Assembly (NCBI RefSeq): GCF_900112395.1
Contig: NZ_FOLN01000003.1
Location: forward strand, 62,001-126,000
DNA length: 64,000 bases
Source: Algibacter lectus
GTDB lineage: Bacteria; Bacteroidota; Bacteroidia; Flavobacteriales; Flavobacteriaceae
Direction: 5' to 3'
Part shown: positions 1 to 9,296 of the stretch, piece by piece
Numbering within the stretch: the stretch's first letter is position 1
How the letters are laid out: each line of letters starts with the position of its first letter
Position numbers and translations under genes: made by a program
The notes under the pieces: model-generated
The model's input: the letters and a program-made list of their open reading frames with translations, nothing else
Database searches by the model: none
Told to the model about the DNA's origin: nothing

Positions 1-471
1 AGGAGAATTTGGATCATATGCGGTTTTTTCATTAAACAAGCCTGTTTCACCTAAACTTCCATAGACCTCATCTGTACTTACATGATAAAAAAGCTTATCA
101 TCAAAATTATTCTCCCAAGTATCTTTAAAAGCATTTAACAAATTCAAAGTCCCTATGACATTTGTTTTAACAAAAGCTAAAGGGTCTTCTATAGACCTAT
201 CTACATGAGACTCCGCAGCTAAATGAATTACTTTATCAAATAAATATTTTTTAAAGAGCTCATTCACAAAAACCTCTTCCGTAATGTCTCCTTTTATAAA
301 ATTATAATTATTCTTTAATTCAATTTCTCTTAAATTTTCTAAATTACCAGCATATGTAAGGGCATCCAAATTAATAATTTTATAATGAGGATATTTTTGT
401 ACGTATAATTTAACAACATGAGAACCTATAAATCCAGCTCCTCCCGTTATTAAAATAGACTTAGGCTTCAT
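1..471 (-). CDS. rfbB: dTDP-glucose 4,6-dehydratase, N-terminal 157 residues (runs off the window)
   Basis: The enzyme removes water from dTDP-glucose to give dTDP-4-keto-6-deoxyglucose, an early step to dTDP-rhamnose and other deoxysugars for surface polysaccharide. The start codon is at 469-471 and the frame stays open to base 1, so the C-terminal half lies outside. Seen: the NAD-binding Rossmann loop GGAGFIG at residues 10-16, HLAAESHVDRSI around 83-94, and STDEVYG at 132-138, which carries the Thr-Asp-Glu dehydratase residues typical of RmlB. The YxxxK part of the active site would be beyond the edge. It follows the Wzz-like gene on the same strand after 60 bases, which suggests a polysaccharide operon. 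An extended short-chain epimerase is the only serious alternative, and the TDE motif argues against it. Confidence 0.93.
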   Translation of the reverse strand, partial: MKPKSILITGGAGFIGSHVVKLYVQKYPHYKIINLDALTYAGNLENLREIELKNNYNFIKGDITEEVFVNELFKKYLFDKVIHLAAESHVDRSIEDPLAFVKTNVIGTLNLLNAFKDTWENNFDDKLFYHVSTDEVYGSLGETGLFNEKTAYDPNSP

Positions 472-531
472 AATTTTTAACAGAATTTATTTTAACACTA
501 TAAACACTAATTTAAATAGTACAAGAAACCC

Positions 532-1602
532 TTAACTATTACCTTCTTTCTTTTTTAAGTATTGTCCTAAACCAATAGTAATAAAAACGGAAAAAGTTAA
601 TACAAATAAAACTAAAGGTATTAGAAATTTCTTCTTCTCATACCAATTACTAATATCATAACCATTAGTAGGGAAATTAGCTATCACATTAATAACATTT
701 TTTTGCTCAACCTTATCTTTATTAATCATTCTTCTTTGAGCCTCTAGATCAAGACGTTTTTCTATAATCACAGACTCATCCACAATTAAACTTCCAGATT
801 CCGCATTACCCATATATAAATTTGTCCCAGAACCAGTCAAGTTCTCTTTTTTAGATTCGTTTATTCTTATGCTTAAATATTCTTTTACCAACGAGTCTGT
901 TTTTTGTATCTGCACTAAAAGAGCATCATCTTTTCTATTTAAGTTTTCAAGATTAACCTCTACAATTTCTTCTAAATAAATATTACGAGATATTTCTTTA
1001 ATAAAAGCTTCCTCTATACTCTTATAAATCTTTTTATTTGTTGTTGCTACACCAATTTTATGGATTCTAAAATCATAAGATGATAAAGATTCTTTAAACC
1101 GTTCATAATCCATCTCCAATCTTGAAATAGAATCTAATTTTTTATAAAAACCTGAATATTTCTCTACGATAAAATTTTCATCTGCATCTGGTTGAATATA
1201 AAACCCTTTTAATGTTTTCGCTTCCTCTTCTGTGATATTTAATCGCTTAGAAAGCTCTACAAAATCTTTATCTTTATTGGCTAATTGATGAAATTCTTGA
1301 ATATTTTCGTAAACCTGCCTAGCGGAATTAAAATTAGTCTCGATAAACATATTTGCTCCATAAGTTTTATCAGACGTTGAATCCATAAAGAAACCTATTG
1401 CAAAACCAATTATAACAACCGAAGCATACCAAATTTTTCTTTTAAAAAAATGAGATAGAACACCTATAAATAATCCAAATATTTTTGTAAAAAACCCTCC
1501 AATAAACTTAAAAAGTCTATCAAAAGCATTTCCTATAAGTTTAAATAACTGTCCTAAATCTACCTCTTCAGATTGTTGCGGTTGTGGTAACTCTTTACTC
1601 AT
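532..1602 (-). CDS. Wzz-like chain-length determinant family membrane protein
   Basis: A 356-residue protein with a cytoplasmic N-terminus, a hydrophobic stretch at about 30-50, a clear membrane segment at about 57-73, a long charged helical region (about 80-320) and a second membrane segment near 327-347 followed by a short Lys-rich tail. This two-helix topology with a large periplasmic loop is that of polysaccharide co-polymerases (Wzz/chain-length determinant), and the neighbour rfbB fits a lipopolysaccharide or capsule locus. It lies 4 bases after the upstream gene and is probably co-transcribed with it. Sequence motifs of the Wzz family are not obvious to me, so the assignment rests on topology and context. 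Confidence 0.65.
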   Translation of the reverse strand: MSKELPQPQQSEEVDLGQLFKLIGNAFDRLFKFIGGFFTKIFGLFIGVLSHFFKRKIWYASVVIIGFAIGFFMDSTSDKTYGANMFIETNFNSARQVYENIQEFHQLANKDKDFVELSKRLNITEEEAKTLKGFYIQPDADENFIVEKYSGFYKKLDSISRLEMDYERFKESLSSYDFRIHKIGVATTNKKIYKSIEEAFIKEISRNIYLEEIVEVNLENLNRKDDALLVQIQKTDSLVKEYLSIRINESKKENLTGSGTNLYMGNAESGSLIVDESVIIEKRLDLEAQRRMINKDKVEQKNVINVIANFPTNGYDISNWYEKKKFLIPLVLFVLTFSVFITIGLGQYLKKKEGNS

Positions 1603-1606
1603 AATT

Positions 1607-3298
1607 TTAATTTAATATTTGTTCTAATATGGTTCTTGTAATTAAGTATGTTGGCCTTACTCCTGAGGCACCTAAACCTCCTGAGGCTAATGTTGCTCCT
1701 GTTTCTAACGGGTTATCACTAGCGTAATATGCATAACGCACTTTTACATCTGGACTTATACTTCCACGTACTTTAGATGCAGCTTGTATTGCTTTTTGGT
1801 AATGTGCACCTTCCATTTCTAATCCAATCACATTCCATGTGGAATTATAAAAGAATTTCAAAATATCTTTATTTTGAAGCGATGTTCCTAAAACGGTTAT
1901 CATAGAACCATCATAAACATTTACACCTTTTCCTTCTAAATCTTCACGTTTTAATTCGTTATCAAAAGGATAGTTATCTGCCGTACCTTCAAAAATATGC
2001 GCCGATGGTATCATAATATCACCTTTACCACCTTCTAAAATACCCGCTTTACCCATTATAGATAGAGATTCTACATTCATATGTACTTTCTCTTTCCCTT
2101 TAGGTTTATATGGCTTTAAAAGTTCGTCTATCGTTTCGTAAGCTTGCTCTCCAAAAGCATAGTCCATTACTATAATTACGGGCTTCTTTTCTTTTAAAAC
2201 GGTTTCACAAGCTTTAATATCTAACTTAGAATTATCAATTTTACTGGTGTCAAATATTTGCACATCAATGTTTGCTCCCGATGTATCTTTAATATAAAAC
2301 ATCCCTTTTTGCAACGCTTCCTTAGAAATTTTATTGCGTAAACTCTCATTTTCTTTATGACTCAAAGACTCATAAACTTCAAATATATCTTTTTTAGCAA
2401 CAATAGTTTTTAAAGCATTTGGAGTAAAAAGCGTATTCATAACACTGTGCATATTTGCACTTATAATATGAATTGGTCGTTCTAATAAATTATTTTTGTG
2501 TAATGTTTCCTTAATGGTATTCGACCATATTTCACCATGGATATGATGACCAATACGCTCTCTTAAAACCGGGCTAAAAGTAATAGTTCGTTTATTATTA
2601 CCAACCAGTTCTTCTATCGCCAATTTACCTAACCAATACACAATATGCAACAAACGCTCTGGCTGCGAAGCCGTAGAAAATGCGCTATATACATCCGTAA
2701 TTTCTTTAAACGTTCTGCCTAAAATATTTGCAGTATGTGTAATAGCAACTTCACGTTCTTCTTGTGTAAATTTCTTTTTAGATAAAACAGCATTTTCTAG
2801 TTTTATCCAATCGCGCGTTGTATCACCTTCATCATTAATTAATACACGTGTGCTAATTTTATGAGACTCTACAAACAGAAAAGTAAGGTGAGTTAAAATA
2901 TCGTAAATTTCAGAGCGACCGCGTGTAATTTCAATATTCATCTGCTCATCATCAATACGGTAGCAATTACGACGTCTTTTTGGTGGAATTATAGGTTCAA
3001 AATGCGAATCTCCATAACCTTCATCACTGGTTAAATTTATAAACATGCACTCTTCAATACCAATGGGTAATCTATCAATTACGTAAAGCAAACCTTCAAG
3101 CTCAGCTTTTTCGTCGCCAATAGAACCGTAAATTTCTGGTCTCAATAAAAGTAAAGAGCTCCTTAGTGTTTCACCAGAAATCCCCATGGGTTTATAGAAA
3201 CCGCGATTAAATAAGTGGCGCATAGTAATATACAAGCGCTCAATAGCATTCGAACTCTCCTGAGCTCTCGTTCTTTCGTGATGTTTTTTATTACTCAT
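1607..3298 (-). CDS. Conserved Bacteroidota protein of unknown function with a nucleoside-phosphorylase-like C-terminal half
   Basis: 563 residues, no signal peptide or membrane segment. I recognise it as a conserved hypothetical of Bacteroidota (I believe named DUF6909, not certain). The N-terminal half is helical and rich in charged residues. The C-terminal half has alternating hydrophobic strands and glycine turns, including MGKAGILEGGKGDIMIPSAH, then GTADNYPFDN, and close to the end GLEMEGAHYQKAI. The last resembles the MES/MEG nucleoside-binding segment of purine nucleoside phosphorylases and AMP nucleosidases. A nucleoside- or nucleotide-related activity is an inference only. It is first in a likely operon with the Wzz-like gene (4-base gap) and rfbB, so a link to polysaccharide export is also possible. 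Confidence 0.7.
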   Translation of the reverse strand: MSNKKHHERTRAQESSNAIERLYITMRHLFNRGFYKPMGISGETLRSSLLLLRPEIYGSIGDEKAELEGLLYVIDRLPIGIEECMFINLTSDEGYGDSHFEPIIPPKRRRNCYRIDDEQMNIEITRGRSEIYDILTHLTFLFVESHKISTRVLINDEGDTTRDWIKLENAVLSKKKFTQEEREVAITHTANILGRTFKEITDVYSAFSTASQPERLLHIVYWLGKLAIEELVGNNKRTITFSPVLRERIGHHIHGEIWSNTIKETLHKNNLLERPIHIISANMHSVMNTLFTPNALKTIVAKKDIFEVYESLSHKENESLRNKISKEALQKGMFYIKDTSGANIDVQIFDTSKIDNSKLDIKACETVLKEKKPVIIVMDYAFGEQAYETIDELLKPYKPKGKEKVHMNVESLSIMGKAGILEGGKGDIMIPSAHIFEGTADNYPFDNELKREDLEGKGVNVYDGSMITVLGTSLQNKDILKFFYNSTWNVIGLEMEGAHYQKAIQAASKVRGSISPDVKVRYAYYASDNPLETGATLASGGLGASGVRPTYLITRTILEQILN

Positions 3299-3344
3299 AA
3301 TTTAATTTGGTGGGTCAAAGGTAATACTATTTTAATTAATTTTC

Positions 3345-4829
3345 TTACCGTAATAAATCAACTATTTTACGGTCGTTTGAAAGCCTTGGAATTTTGTTCT
3401 GTCCGCCCAATTTACCAATAGACTTCATATAATTTTGAAATCCATCTTTCTCAACTTTTGTGATTTTTAAAGGCTGTAATACCTTGCCTTTTATTAGGTC
3501 GAAATAATAACTATTTTGGATCTGTAATGACTGGTCTATTTTTTTCGCTAAAGCGGAAAGGTCTTCAGGGTTATTTTCAAATTCTACAAACCATTCATGA
3601 TAAGGCAATCCTTCCGAAGGATTAATTTGTGGTGCCACAGTAAATTCTGAAACGCGAATATCTGTATTTGCCGTTGCTTCTTGCATGGCCTGCTCTACTT
3701 CTTTACCAATTACGTGCTCTCCAAAGGCCGAGATAAAATGTTTTATACGCCCCGAAACAATAACACGATATGGTGTTACCGAAGTAAACTCAACAGTATC
3801 ACCAATATTATAAGCCCAAAGCCCAGCGTTAGACGAAATAATCATTACATAATTTACACCAATCTCAACAGCACCAATAGTAATTCGTTTCGGGTTATCA
3901 TCAAAAAACTCATCGGCTTTTATAAACTCGTAAAATATGCCAGAATTTAATTGAAGTAACATGCCTTTTTCATTCTGTTTATCTTGGAAAGCAAAAAAAC
4001 CTTCACTTGCAGGATAGAGTTCAATACTATCTACTTTTCTTCCGATAAGGTTTTCAAATTTAGCACGATAAGGCTCGTAATTCACACCTCCGAAAATAAA
4101 CAAGTTGAAATTTTTAAAAATATCGCCAACTTTTTTACCCGTTTTTTCCTGAAGCTTCTCAAAATACATCTGTACCCAAGATGGAATTCCAGAAATAATA
4201 GTCATATCCTCCGGTAATGTTTCTTCTACTATGGCATCTACCTTGGTTTCCCAATCGTCAATACAATTAGTTTCTAGAGATGGTAATCTGTTTTTCTGAA
4301 GATATTTAGGCACATAATGCGCCACAATACCTGAAAGACGTCCTAATTGCACTCCGTTTTGCTCTTTTAAAATAGGACTTCCTTGTAAAAAAATCATTTT
4401 TCCGTCTACAAACTTAGCATTACCAGTTTCGTGTATATACATTAAAATCGCATTTCGAGCCGCTTCTACATGGCTTGGCATACTTTCTTTGGTAATAGGA
4501 ATATATTTTGCGCCAGAGGTTGTTCCCGAAGTTTTTGCAAAATATAATGGTTTCCCGGACCAAAGAATATCTTTTTCGCCAGCAACTACTCGTTCTACAT
4601 AAGGTTTTAAGGCTTCATAATCTCGAACAGGTACTCGTTTTACAAAATCGGTATGCGAGTTTATACTAACAAAATCATGATCCTCACCAAATTGAGTTGC
4701 CGTAGCTTTTGTAATTAACTCACGAAACACCTTTTCTTGAGTTTCCACAGGGTTATTGCTCCATTTTTGAATGGATTTAAAAACACGTTTTGCAAAGGGT
4801 TTTGCTAATGCAGCTTTTAATGAAAACAT
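3345..4829 (-). CDS. GH3 (auxin-responsive promoter) family acyl-adenylating enzyme
   Basis: 494 residues, about the usual length of bacterial GH3 proteins. The family activates carboxylic acids with ATP, and plant members then join them to amino acids; the bacterial substrate is unknown. Seen: the adenylation P-loop-like motif TSGTTSGAK at about residues 100-108, FGGVNYEPYR around 246, the nucleotide motif YPASEGFFAFQ near 273, and YRVIVSGRIKHFISAFGEHV in the C-terminal part. The protein is cytosolic, with no signal sequence. It is on the same strand as the next gene downstream (gap 46 bases), so it could share transcripts with the polysaccharide-side genes. Family identity is firm, reaction unknown. 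Confidence 0.85.
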   Translation of the reverse strand: MFSLKAALAKPFAKRVFKSIQKWSNNPVETQEKVFRELITKATATQFGEDHDFVSINSHTDFVKRVPVRDYEALKPYVERVVAGEKDILWSGKPLYFAKTSGTTSGAKYIPITKESMPSHVEAARNAILMYIHETGNAKFVDGKMIFLQGSPILKEQNGVQLGRLSGIVAHYVPKYLQKNRLPSLETNCIDDWETKVDAIVEETLPEDMTIISGIPSWVQMYFEKLQEKTGKKVGDIFKNFNLFIFGGVNYEPYRAKFENLIGRKVDSIELYPASEGFFAFQDKQNEKGMLLQLNSGIFYEFIKADEFFDDNPKRITIGAVEIGVNYVMIISSNAGLWAYNIGDTVEFTSVTPYRVIVSGRIKHFISAFGEHVIGKEVEQAMQEATANTDIRVSEFTVAPQINPSEGLPYHEWFVEFENNPEDLSALAKKIDQSLQIQNSYYFDLIKGKVLQPLKITKVEKDGFQNYMKSIGKLGGQNKIPRLSNDRKIVDLLR

Positions 4830-5118
4830 ATTTATTTTGAATGCGTTTTAAACCAATTAATAATTAAACTATCACGTTCGTCAGTTAAATTTGATAAAAT
4901 ATAGCTAAATTTTTCGAACTATTTAAGTAACGTAATTTAGCAAAATTATTTTGGTTACTCTTATAAAATTTAACCTTAATATATAAAGCTTCTACCATTA
5001 TTTTCATTCTACAAACAACTAGGTTTTTACAAGTGAAATAGGGTGTTTTTATTTAATTTCAACTAAAGAAAATAACATAAAAGTCAAAAGATTCAAAACC
5101 TAATTTAAACTGAACATA

Positions 5119-5988
5119 TTATTTAAAATCTATAAAATTTGTTGGATTAATAGGATAACCATCATTCCAAAGCTCAAAATGTAAATGTGGCCCAGTAGAT
5201 AACTCACCTGTATTTCCCGCAGTAGCAATAACCTCGCCTGCTTTTACCAAATCACCTTGTGCTTTTGTTAAACTTGCATTGTGCTTGTATACAGATATTA
5301 AACCATAACTATGCTCTATTATCGCCACGTAACCTGTACTAGCGGTCCATTCGGCAAAAATTACAATACCATCGGCTGTAGCCTTAATTGGTGTATCTTT
5401 TGCGACTACAACATCTACAGCATAATGCTTTTCTTTTACATTGTAAGATGCACTAATAGTTCCACTTGCTGGAGGAAATAATATAAAGTTGGTCGCCGAT
5501 GTTGCCGACTCAAACAAATTATATTTATCTTCTTTATCTACCTTTTCACGAAGCAAAGAATCGGCTGAAGACGGATTTAAATCTACCTCACTAGCCTCTA
5601 ATTGAACTGCTTGAATAATGGAATCTTTATCAAAATTTTCCGGGCTTAAATCTCCCTTTAAAACCTTTTTTATTGATGCATAATACAATTCATTTACCGA
5701 AATCGCTTTCTGTAAAGAATCCGTTTTATAATTCAATTCGGTAGCTTTTCTTTTCAATGCTGTTGAAGAATAACCAGGAATATACTCCCTAAGTGGTGTA
5801 AATGCAATTAAAGCATAAGTTGCTGCCACTAAAAATATAGCAGACACCGATATTAAAACAAACACATTTAAACGCGTTAAGTTAAGCGATAAACGCTCCT
5901 CAAACGTATTTTCGTTAAGTATAACAAGCTTATACCTATCAAGCAGTTTGCGTTTTATTTTCTTTGGCTTTTTCTTTTTTTCTTTCAT
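5119..5988 (-). CDS. Membrane-anchored M23 (LytM) peptidase
   Basis: 289 residues: a very basic cytoplasmic N-terminus, one membrane helix at about 41-63, a coiled-coil-like segment at about 75-110, and a C-terminal M23 domain. Zinc ligands are visible: H188 and D192 in HYAVDV and H268-x-H270 in GPHLHFELW. The domain should be catalytically competent, cutting peptidoglycan cross-links during growth or division. The gene lies back to back with tatA, with its start about 140 bases from the tatA start. The combination of a helix, a coil and an intact LytM domain is common in flavobacteria, where these proteins are usually annotated only as M23 family. Confidence 0.9.
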   Translation of the reverse strand: MKEKKKKPKKIKRKLLDRYKLVILNENTFEERLSLNLTRLNVFVLISVSAIFLVAATYALIAFTPLREYIPGYSSTALKRKATELNYKTDSLQKAISVNELYYASIKKVLKGDLSPENFDKDSIIQAVQLEASEVDLNPSSADSLLREKVDKEDKYNLFESATSATNFILFPPASGTISASYNVKEKHYAVDVVVAKDTPIKATADGIVIFAEWTASTGYVAIIEHSYGLISVYKHNASLTKAQGDLVKAGEVIATAGNTGELSTGPHLHFELWNDGYPINPTNFIDFK

Positions 5989-6102
5989 GTTAAAACAAAA
6001 ATAAATAGAATTTATTAAGTAATTACAAATTCAACTATTTAAATACGTGTTTGGCAATATGCTAAAGTTATGTTTAAAACGATGTTATTTAAGTTTAATT
6101 AT

Positions 6103-6110
6103 TAACTTTG
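6103..6110 (+). promoter_or_regulatory. -7 box of tatA
   Basis: TAACTTTG matches the Bacteroidota -7 element TAnnTTTG. A start of transcription a few bases downstream would leave a leader of about 13 bases before the ATG at 6130 and would sit only just upstream of the alternative TTG at 6121. I see no good TTG at the -33 position. Confidence 0.6.
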
Positions 6111-6129
6111 CAAAACAAAATTGAAAGTT

Positions 6130-6315
6130 ATGATGTTATCGAACATATTTTTAGGAATGATTGGGGCTCCACAAATTATTTTAATTGTAGTGGTTGTTTT
6201 ACTTTTATTTGGAGGTAAAAAAATACCTGAATTAATGCGCGGACTTGGTAGTGGAATTAAAGAATTTAAAGACGCTAGTAAAGAAGAAGATACAGCAAGC
6301 AACAAAAAAGAATAA
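6130..6315 (+). CDS. tatA: Sec-independent (Tat) protein translocase subunit TatA/E
   Basis: A 61-residue protein with one N-terminal membrane helix (IILIVVVVLLLFGGKKIPEL), the hinge FGGKKIPELMRGLGSGIKEFK and a charged amphipathic and acidic tail, which is the TatA/E pattern. TatA oligomers form the passage for folded proteins carrying a twin-arginine signal. The ATG at 6130 (or the adjoining one at 6133) is preferred to the upstream TTG at 6121, which would lie at the very 5' end of the predicted transcript. No tatC is in the window. A candidate Tat substrate, the GH43-like lipoprotein at 21784-22899, is present. Confidence 0.92.
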   Translation: MMLSNIFLGMIGAPQIILIVVVVLLLFGGKKIPELMRGLGSGIKEFKDASKEEDTASNKKE

Positions 6316-6330
6316 AACTAATTTTAGTTT

Positions 6331-6373
6331 AAAAAAAAGACCAACATTTCATGTAAATGTTGGTCTTTTTTTA
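6331..6373. terminator. Bidirectional intrinsic terminator between tatA and the DUF4837 gene
   Basis: A 12-base-pair perfect stem (agaccaacattt at 6338-6349 against its complement at 6355-6366) with a 5-base loop, A-run on the left and T-run on the right, so it can end transcripts from both converging genes. Confidence 0.85.
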
Positions 6374-6388
6374 TGCTGTTTTCTTAAC

Positions 6389-7396
6389 TTACTTTATTTT
6401 AACCGATCTAATAATAGCTTCAAGTTCCAACATATAGTTACGTTTTTCTACCGATGGTGCGAAAGCAAAACCTTCAATAACTACCCAACGTTTATTAATT
6501 TTATCTTCAATAGCATAGTTAATAAATGGTCCGCCCATAAAATCGGCTTTTAAATCCCACAAACCCTTAGTCTCTAAAGTTGGCTTATTATCTACAATAG
6601 TTTCACCATGAAAAGGCGTATACGCGTTCTCAGTAATCATATACGACTCTATTTTATCACCGTTAGCCTTTAACTCACCGTCTTGTCTTCCTCGAATGTA
6701 TAATTCACCAACAGAATCTCTTACTTTTATAATTTGATTAACCACACTATCATTTCGCGTTATTGCATCAAACGGTAGAGTATAAATCATTAAATTATTA
6801 GTTCCGGTTGTTATCTCTTTTCTTACCCAAAAGAAATTATCACTCTCCTTCGCTATTCTATAAATAGAAGGAAAATCAATGGTTAATCCCAACTTTTCTT
6901 CTATAGATGTATGCGTGTGATTAGATTTACTCATTTGACGCAAACGCTCCGTAAGCTCGACATTTCTGAAAGTTTCAATAATTTTATCGGCATTTGCATT
7001 AAGCGTGCTAATAATCTCTTCTCGTGTTTTCCCCGAAACGGTAATTACTTTTTGGGGCTTTGCATACACATCATCAACATATTTAATTCCAGCTTCTTTA
7101 TTCGGAACAATCTTTAAAATCGTTCTGTTTTTAGTTACAAAACCAGAGAAAACCGATGCCGGAATCTGACTTACAGAAAACATAGGCTCATCTTGCGGAA
7201 GTCCATAAATAGGTGTTCCCAGTATATTTCTAATCGCTTCTCCTACACTACCGTCCCATAAATCGTTACCTAAAACCACAGAAACATGACTAATATTTCC
7301 AGAAGAATCTGGTAACATAGAATTATCTGAAGTTTTCTTATCGCCACAAGACACTAATAATATTAAAGCCATGGCAGAAAAAATAATTTTTCGCAT
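6389..7396 (-). CDS. DUF4837 family lipoprotein
   Basis: 335 residues starting with a lipoprotein signal: MRKIIFSAMALILLVSCGDKK, lipobox LVSC with Cys17. The remainder matches my recollection of the Bacteroidota-only family DUF4837: a globular, mixed alpha/beta protein with DLWDGSVGEAI near the N-terminus and FWVRKEITTGTNNLMIYTLPF in the middle. Function is unknown. The protein should be attached to the inner or outer membrane facing the periplasm. It lies downstream of the MltD-like transglycosylase on the same strand (17-base gap), so the two are probably co-transcribed and a cell-wall role is plausible. Confidence 0.8.
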   Translation of the reverse strand: MRKIIFSAMALILLVSCGDKKTSDNSMLPDSSGNISHVSVVLGNDLWDGSVGEAIRNILGTPIYGLPQDEPMFSVSQIPASVFSGFVTKNRTILKIVPNKEAGIKYVDDVYAKPQKVITVSGKTREEIISTLNANADKIIETFRNVELTERLRQMSKSNHTHTSIEEKLGLTIDFPSIYRIAKESDNFFWVRKEITTGTNNLMIYTLPFDAITRNDSVVNQIIKVRDSVGELYIRGRQDGELKANGDKIESYMITENAYTPFHGETIVDNKPTLETKGLWDLKADFMGGPFINYAIEDKINKRWVVIEGFAFAPSVEKRNYMLELEAIIRSVKIK

Positions 7397-7413
7397 AATG
7401 ATATATTGTTTTT

Positions 7414-9000
7414 TTAAAGTTTAGCTATTTTAAGTTTCATACCTATTTTCAATTTACTACCACTAATACCGTTCCATTCTTTAATATCTTGAACAGAAAC
7501 TTCAGGAAATTTTTGAGAAATACTCCATAACGAATCTCCATCACTTACCGTATAATAAACTACCTCGCCTTTAATAGGCTTTATTTTAACAGCTGCCTTT
7601 GGTGCGCTAGATGTTGAAGTATGAGGTTTTTTAGGGAAAATAGTTAATCGCTGCCCAATTTTTAAGCTATTACTACGTAAGCCATTCCAACGTTTTATAT
7701 CACTAACCCTAACCGCATACATTCTAGAAATTTTACCTAAGTAATCGCCAGATTTTACACGATAGGTAATTTTATCATCCGCCTCAAAAAATTGCGGTAA
7801 TGGTTTTTCTCTTTTTTCAAATTCCGCTTTAGCGTAAGCATAAATAGAATCTTCATTATTTACAAAGGTTCCTATCACTTCATTTGGTAACCTTAAGCTA
7901 TAATTTTCTTCTTTTATAAAAGGAACAACATCTAATTTATATGAAGGATTTAAGAACTGTAATTTCTCTATAGGCACACTTGTAACTTCCGAAACTTGAT
8001 CTAAGGTAATCATACGTTTTACACGAATAGTATCGGTTTCAAAATATGCTATTTCGGGTTTATACTTTGTAAACCCATGCTCTTCTGCATATTCAAAAAT
8101 ATACATGTTTGCCAAAAAAGCAGGTAGATATCCAGCTGTTTCACGTGGTAAATTATGTCGAATATTCCAATAATTCCTGTAACCTCCAGAACGCCTAATA
8201 GCTTTAGAAACGTTTCCTGGTCCCGAATTATAAGCAGCTAAAGCCAAATCCCAATCACCAAAAATACGGTACAAATCTGATAAGTATTTAGAAGCCGCTA
8301 TTGTGGATTTTATTGGGTCGCTACGCTCGTCTACATAACTACTAACGTCTAAGCCATATTGCTTTCCGGTAGCAAACATAAACTGCCACAAACCGGTAGC
8401 GCCAACTCTAGATTTTGCACGAGGTTTTAATGCAGATTCTACAATGGCCAAATATTTAATCTCTAAAGGAATATTTTGATTATCTAACTCACGCTCAAAC
8501 ATCGGGAAATAAAATGCACTCGCCGTAATTAATGTTTGTAAATGACGCCTTCTATGCTTTAAATACGACTTTATAACACTTTCTAACGATGGATTATATT
8601 CCACATTAAAAGGTGTACGCGCATCAAGCCTTTTTAAGCGCGCTTTTAAAGTGTCTGTAGATAATTCAGGGTAATCAACAGGATCGTACTTTAACTCGCT
8701 TACAGACTTGTAAATAGTATCATAAAGGGCATTGCTATACAGTTCTTCCAACCACTTTTGGTCAATTTTAGCCGCGTAAGCATCATCTTTTAATGTTTTG
8801 AAAGACAAACTATCTTTTAAAACCAAGATTTCTTTAACACCTTGCGTTGTTCTATCGATTAAAGAATCTTGCATCATGCTCGTTTTCTGAACAAGGGAAT
8901 CTTTAACTTTTACGCCTTGTACCAATGTAGAATCGGCCTTTTGAGCATAACAAAAGCTAATATTAAAGATAAATAAAACTATATAAAATCGGAAATTCAT
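7414..9000 (-). CDS. MltD-like lytic transglycosylase with two LysM domains
   Basis: 528 residues: signal peptide (cleavage after FCYAQ, about residue 20), a spacer, a lysozyme-like SLT domain at about 170-300, and two C-terminal LysM peptidoglycan-binding repeats at about 410-455 and 483-527. The SLT motifs are complete: catalytic Glu188 in AIVESALKPRAKS, then GATGLWQFM, and AAYNSGPGNVSKAI. The enzyme cuts the glycan strand of murein, forming 1,6-anhydro ends. It heads a two-gene unit with the DUF4837 lipoprotein. The order of domains is that of E. coli MltD, but there is no Cys at the signal cleavage site, so it is probably a periplasmic rather than lipid-anchored form. Confidence 0.92.
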   Translation of the reverse strand: MNFRFYIVLFIFNISFCYAQKADSTLVQGVKVKDSLVQKTSMMQDSLIDRTTQGVKEILVLKDSLSFKTLKDDAYAAKIDQKWLEELYSNALYDTIYKSVSELKYDPVDYPELSTDTLKARLKRLDARTPFNVEYNPSLESVIKSYLKHRRRHLQTLITASAFYFPMFERELDNQNIPLEIKYLAIVESALKPRAKSRVGATGLWQFMFATGKQYGLDVSSYVDERSDPIKSTIAASKYLSDLYRIFGDWDLALAAYNSGPGNVSKAIRRSGGYRNYWNIRHNLPRETAGYLPAFLANMYIFEYAEEHGFTKYKPEIAYFETDTIRVKRMITLDQVSEVTSVPIEKLQFLNPSYKLDVVPFIKEENYSLRLPNEVIGTFVNNEDSIYAYAKAEFEKREKPLPQFFEADDKITYRVKSGDYLGKISRMYAVRVSDIKRWNGLRSNSLKIGQRLTIFPKKPHTSTSSAPKAAVKIKPIKGEVVYYTVSDGDSLWSISQKFPEVSVQDIKEWNGISGSKLKIGMKLKIAKL

Positions 9001-9221
9001 AAAATCTGTTCAGTTCGTTATTCAACGATGTTATGGCTAAAGTCGTGTTTTTTTATGAGAATTAGAAAACTAAATATTAATTACTTTCTAATTCAAAAAA
9101 AACAAAGCATGTTAAAACGTCCGTAAACACTACAAAACCATCTTTTTAATTCTAAAAACAACTCTAAAACCTCACCGCAAAATATATACCAAAATTTAGC
9201 TTAAACGAAACTAATACGTAC

Positions 9222-9274
9222 AAAAAAATCACCTTAGACTCTTTCAATAAAAAAGAAAACCAAGATGATTTTTA
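9222..9274 (-). terminator. Intrinsic terminator of pgk
   Basis: Read on the minus strand, an 11-pair stem (AAAATCATCTT against AAGGTGATTTT, one G-U pair) encloses about 30 bases and is followed by a run of T. It lies 23 bases after the pgk stop codon. Confidence 0.65.
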
Positions 9275-9296
9275 TATCCTTAAAACGATATACTGC

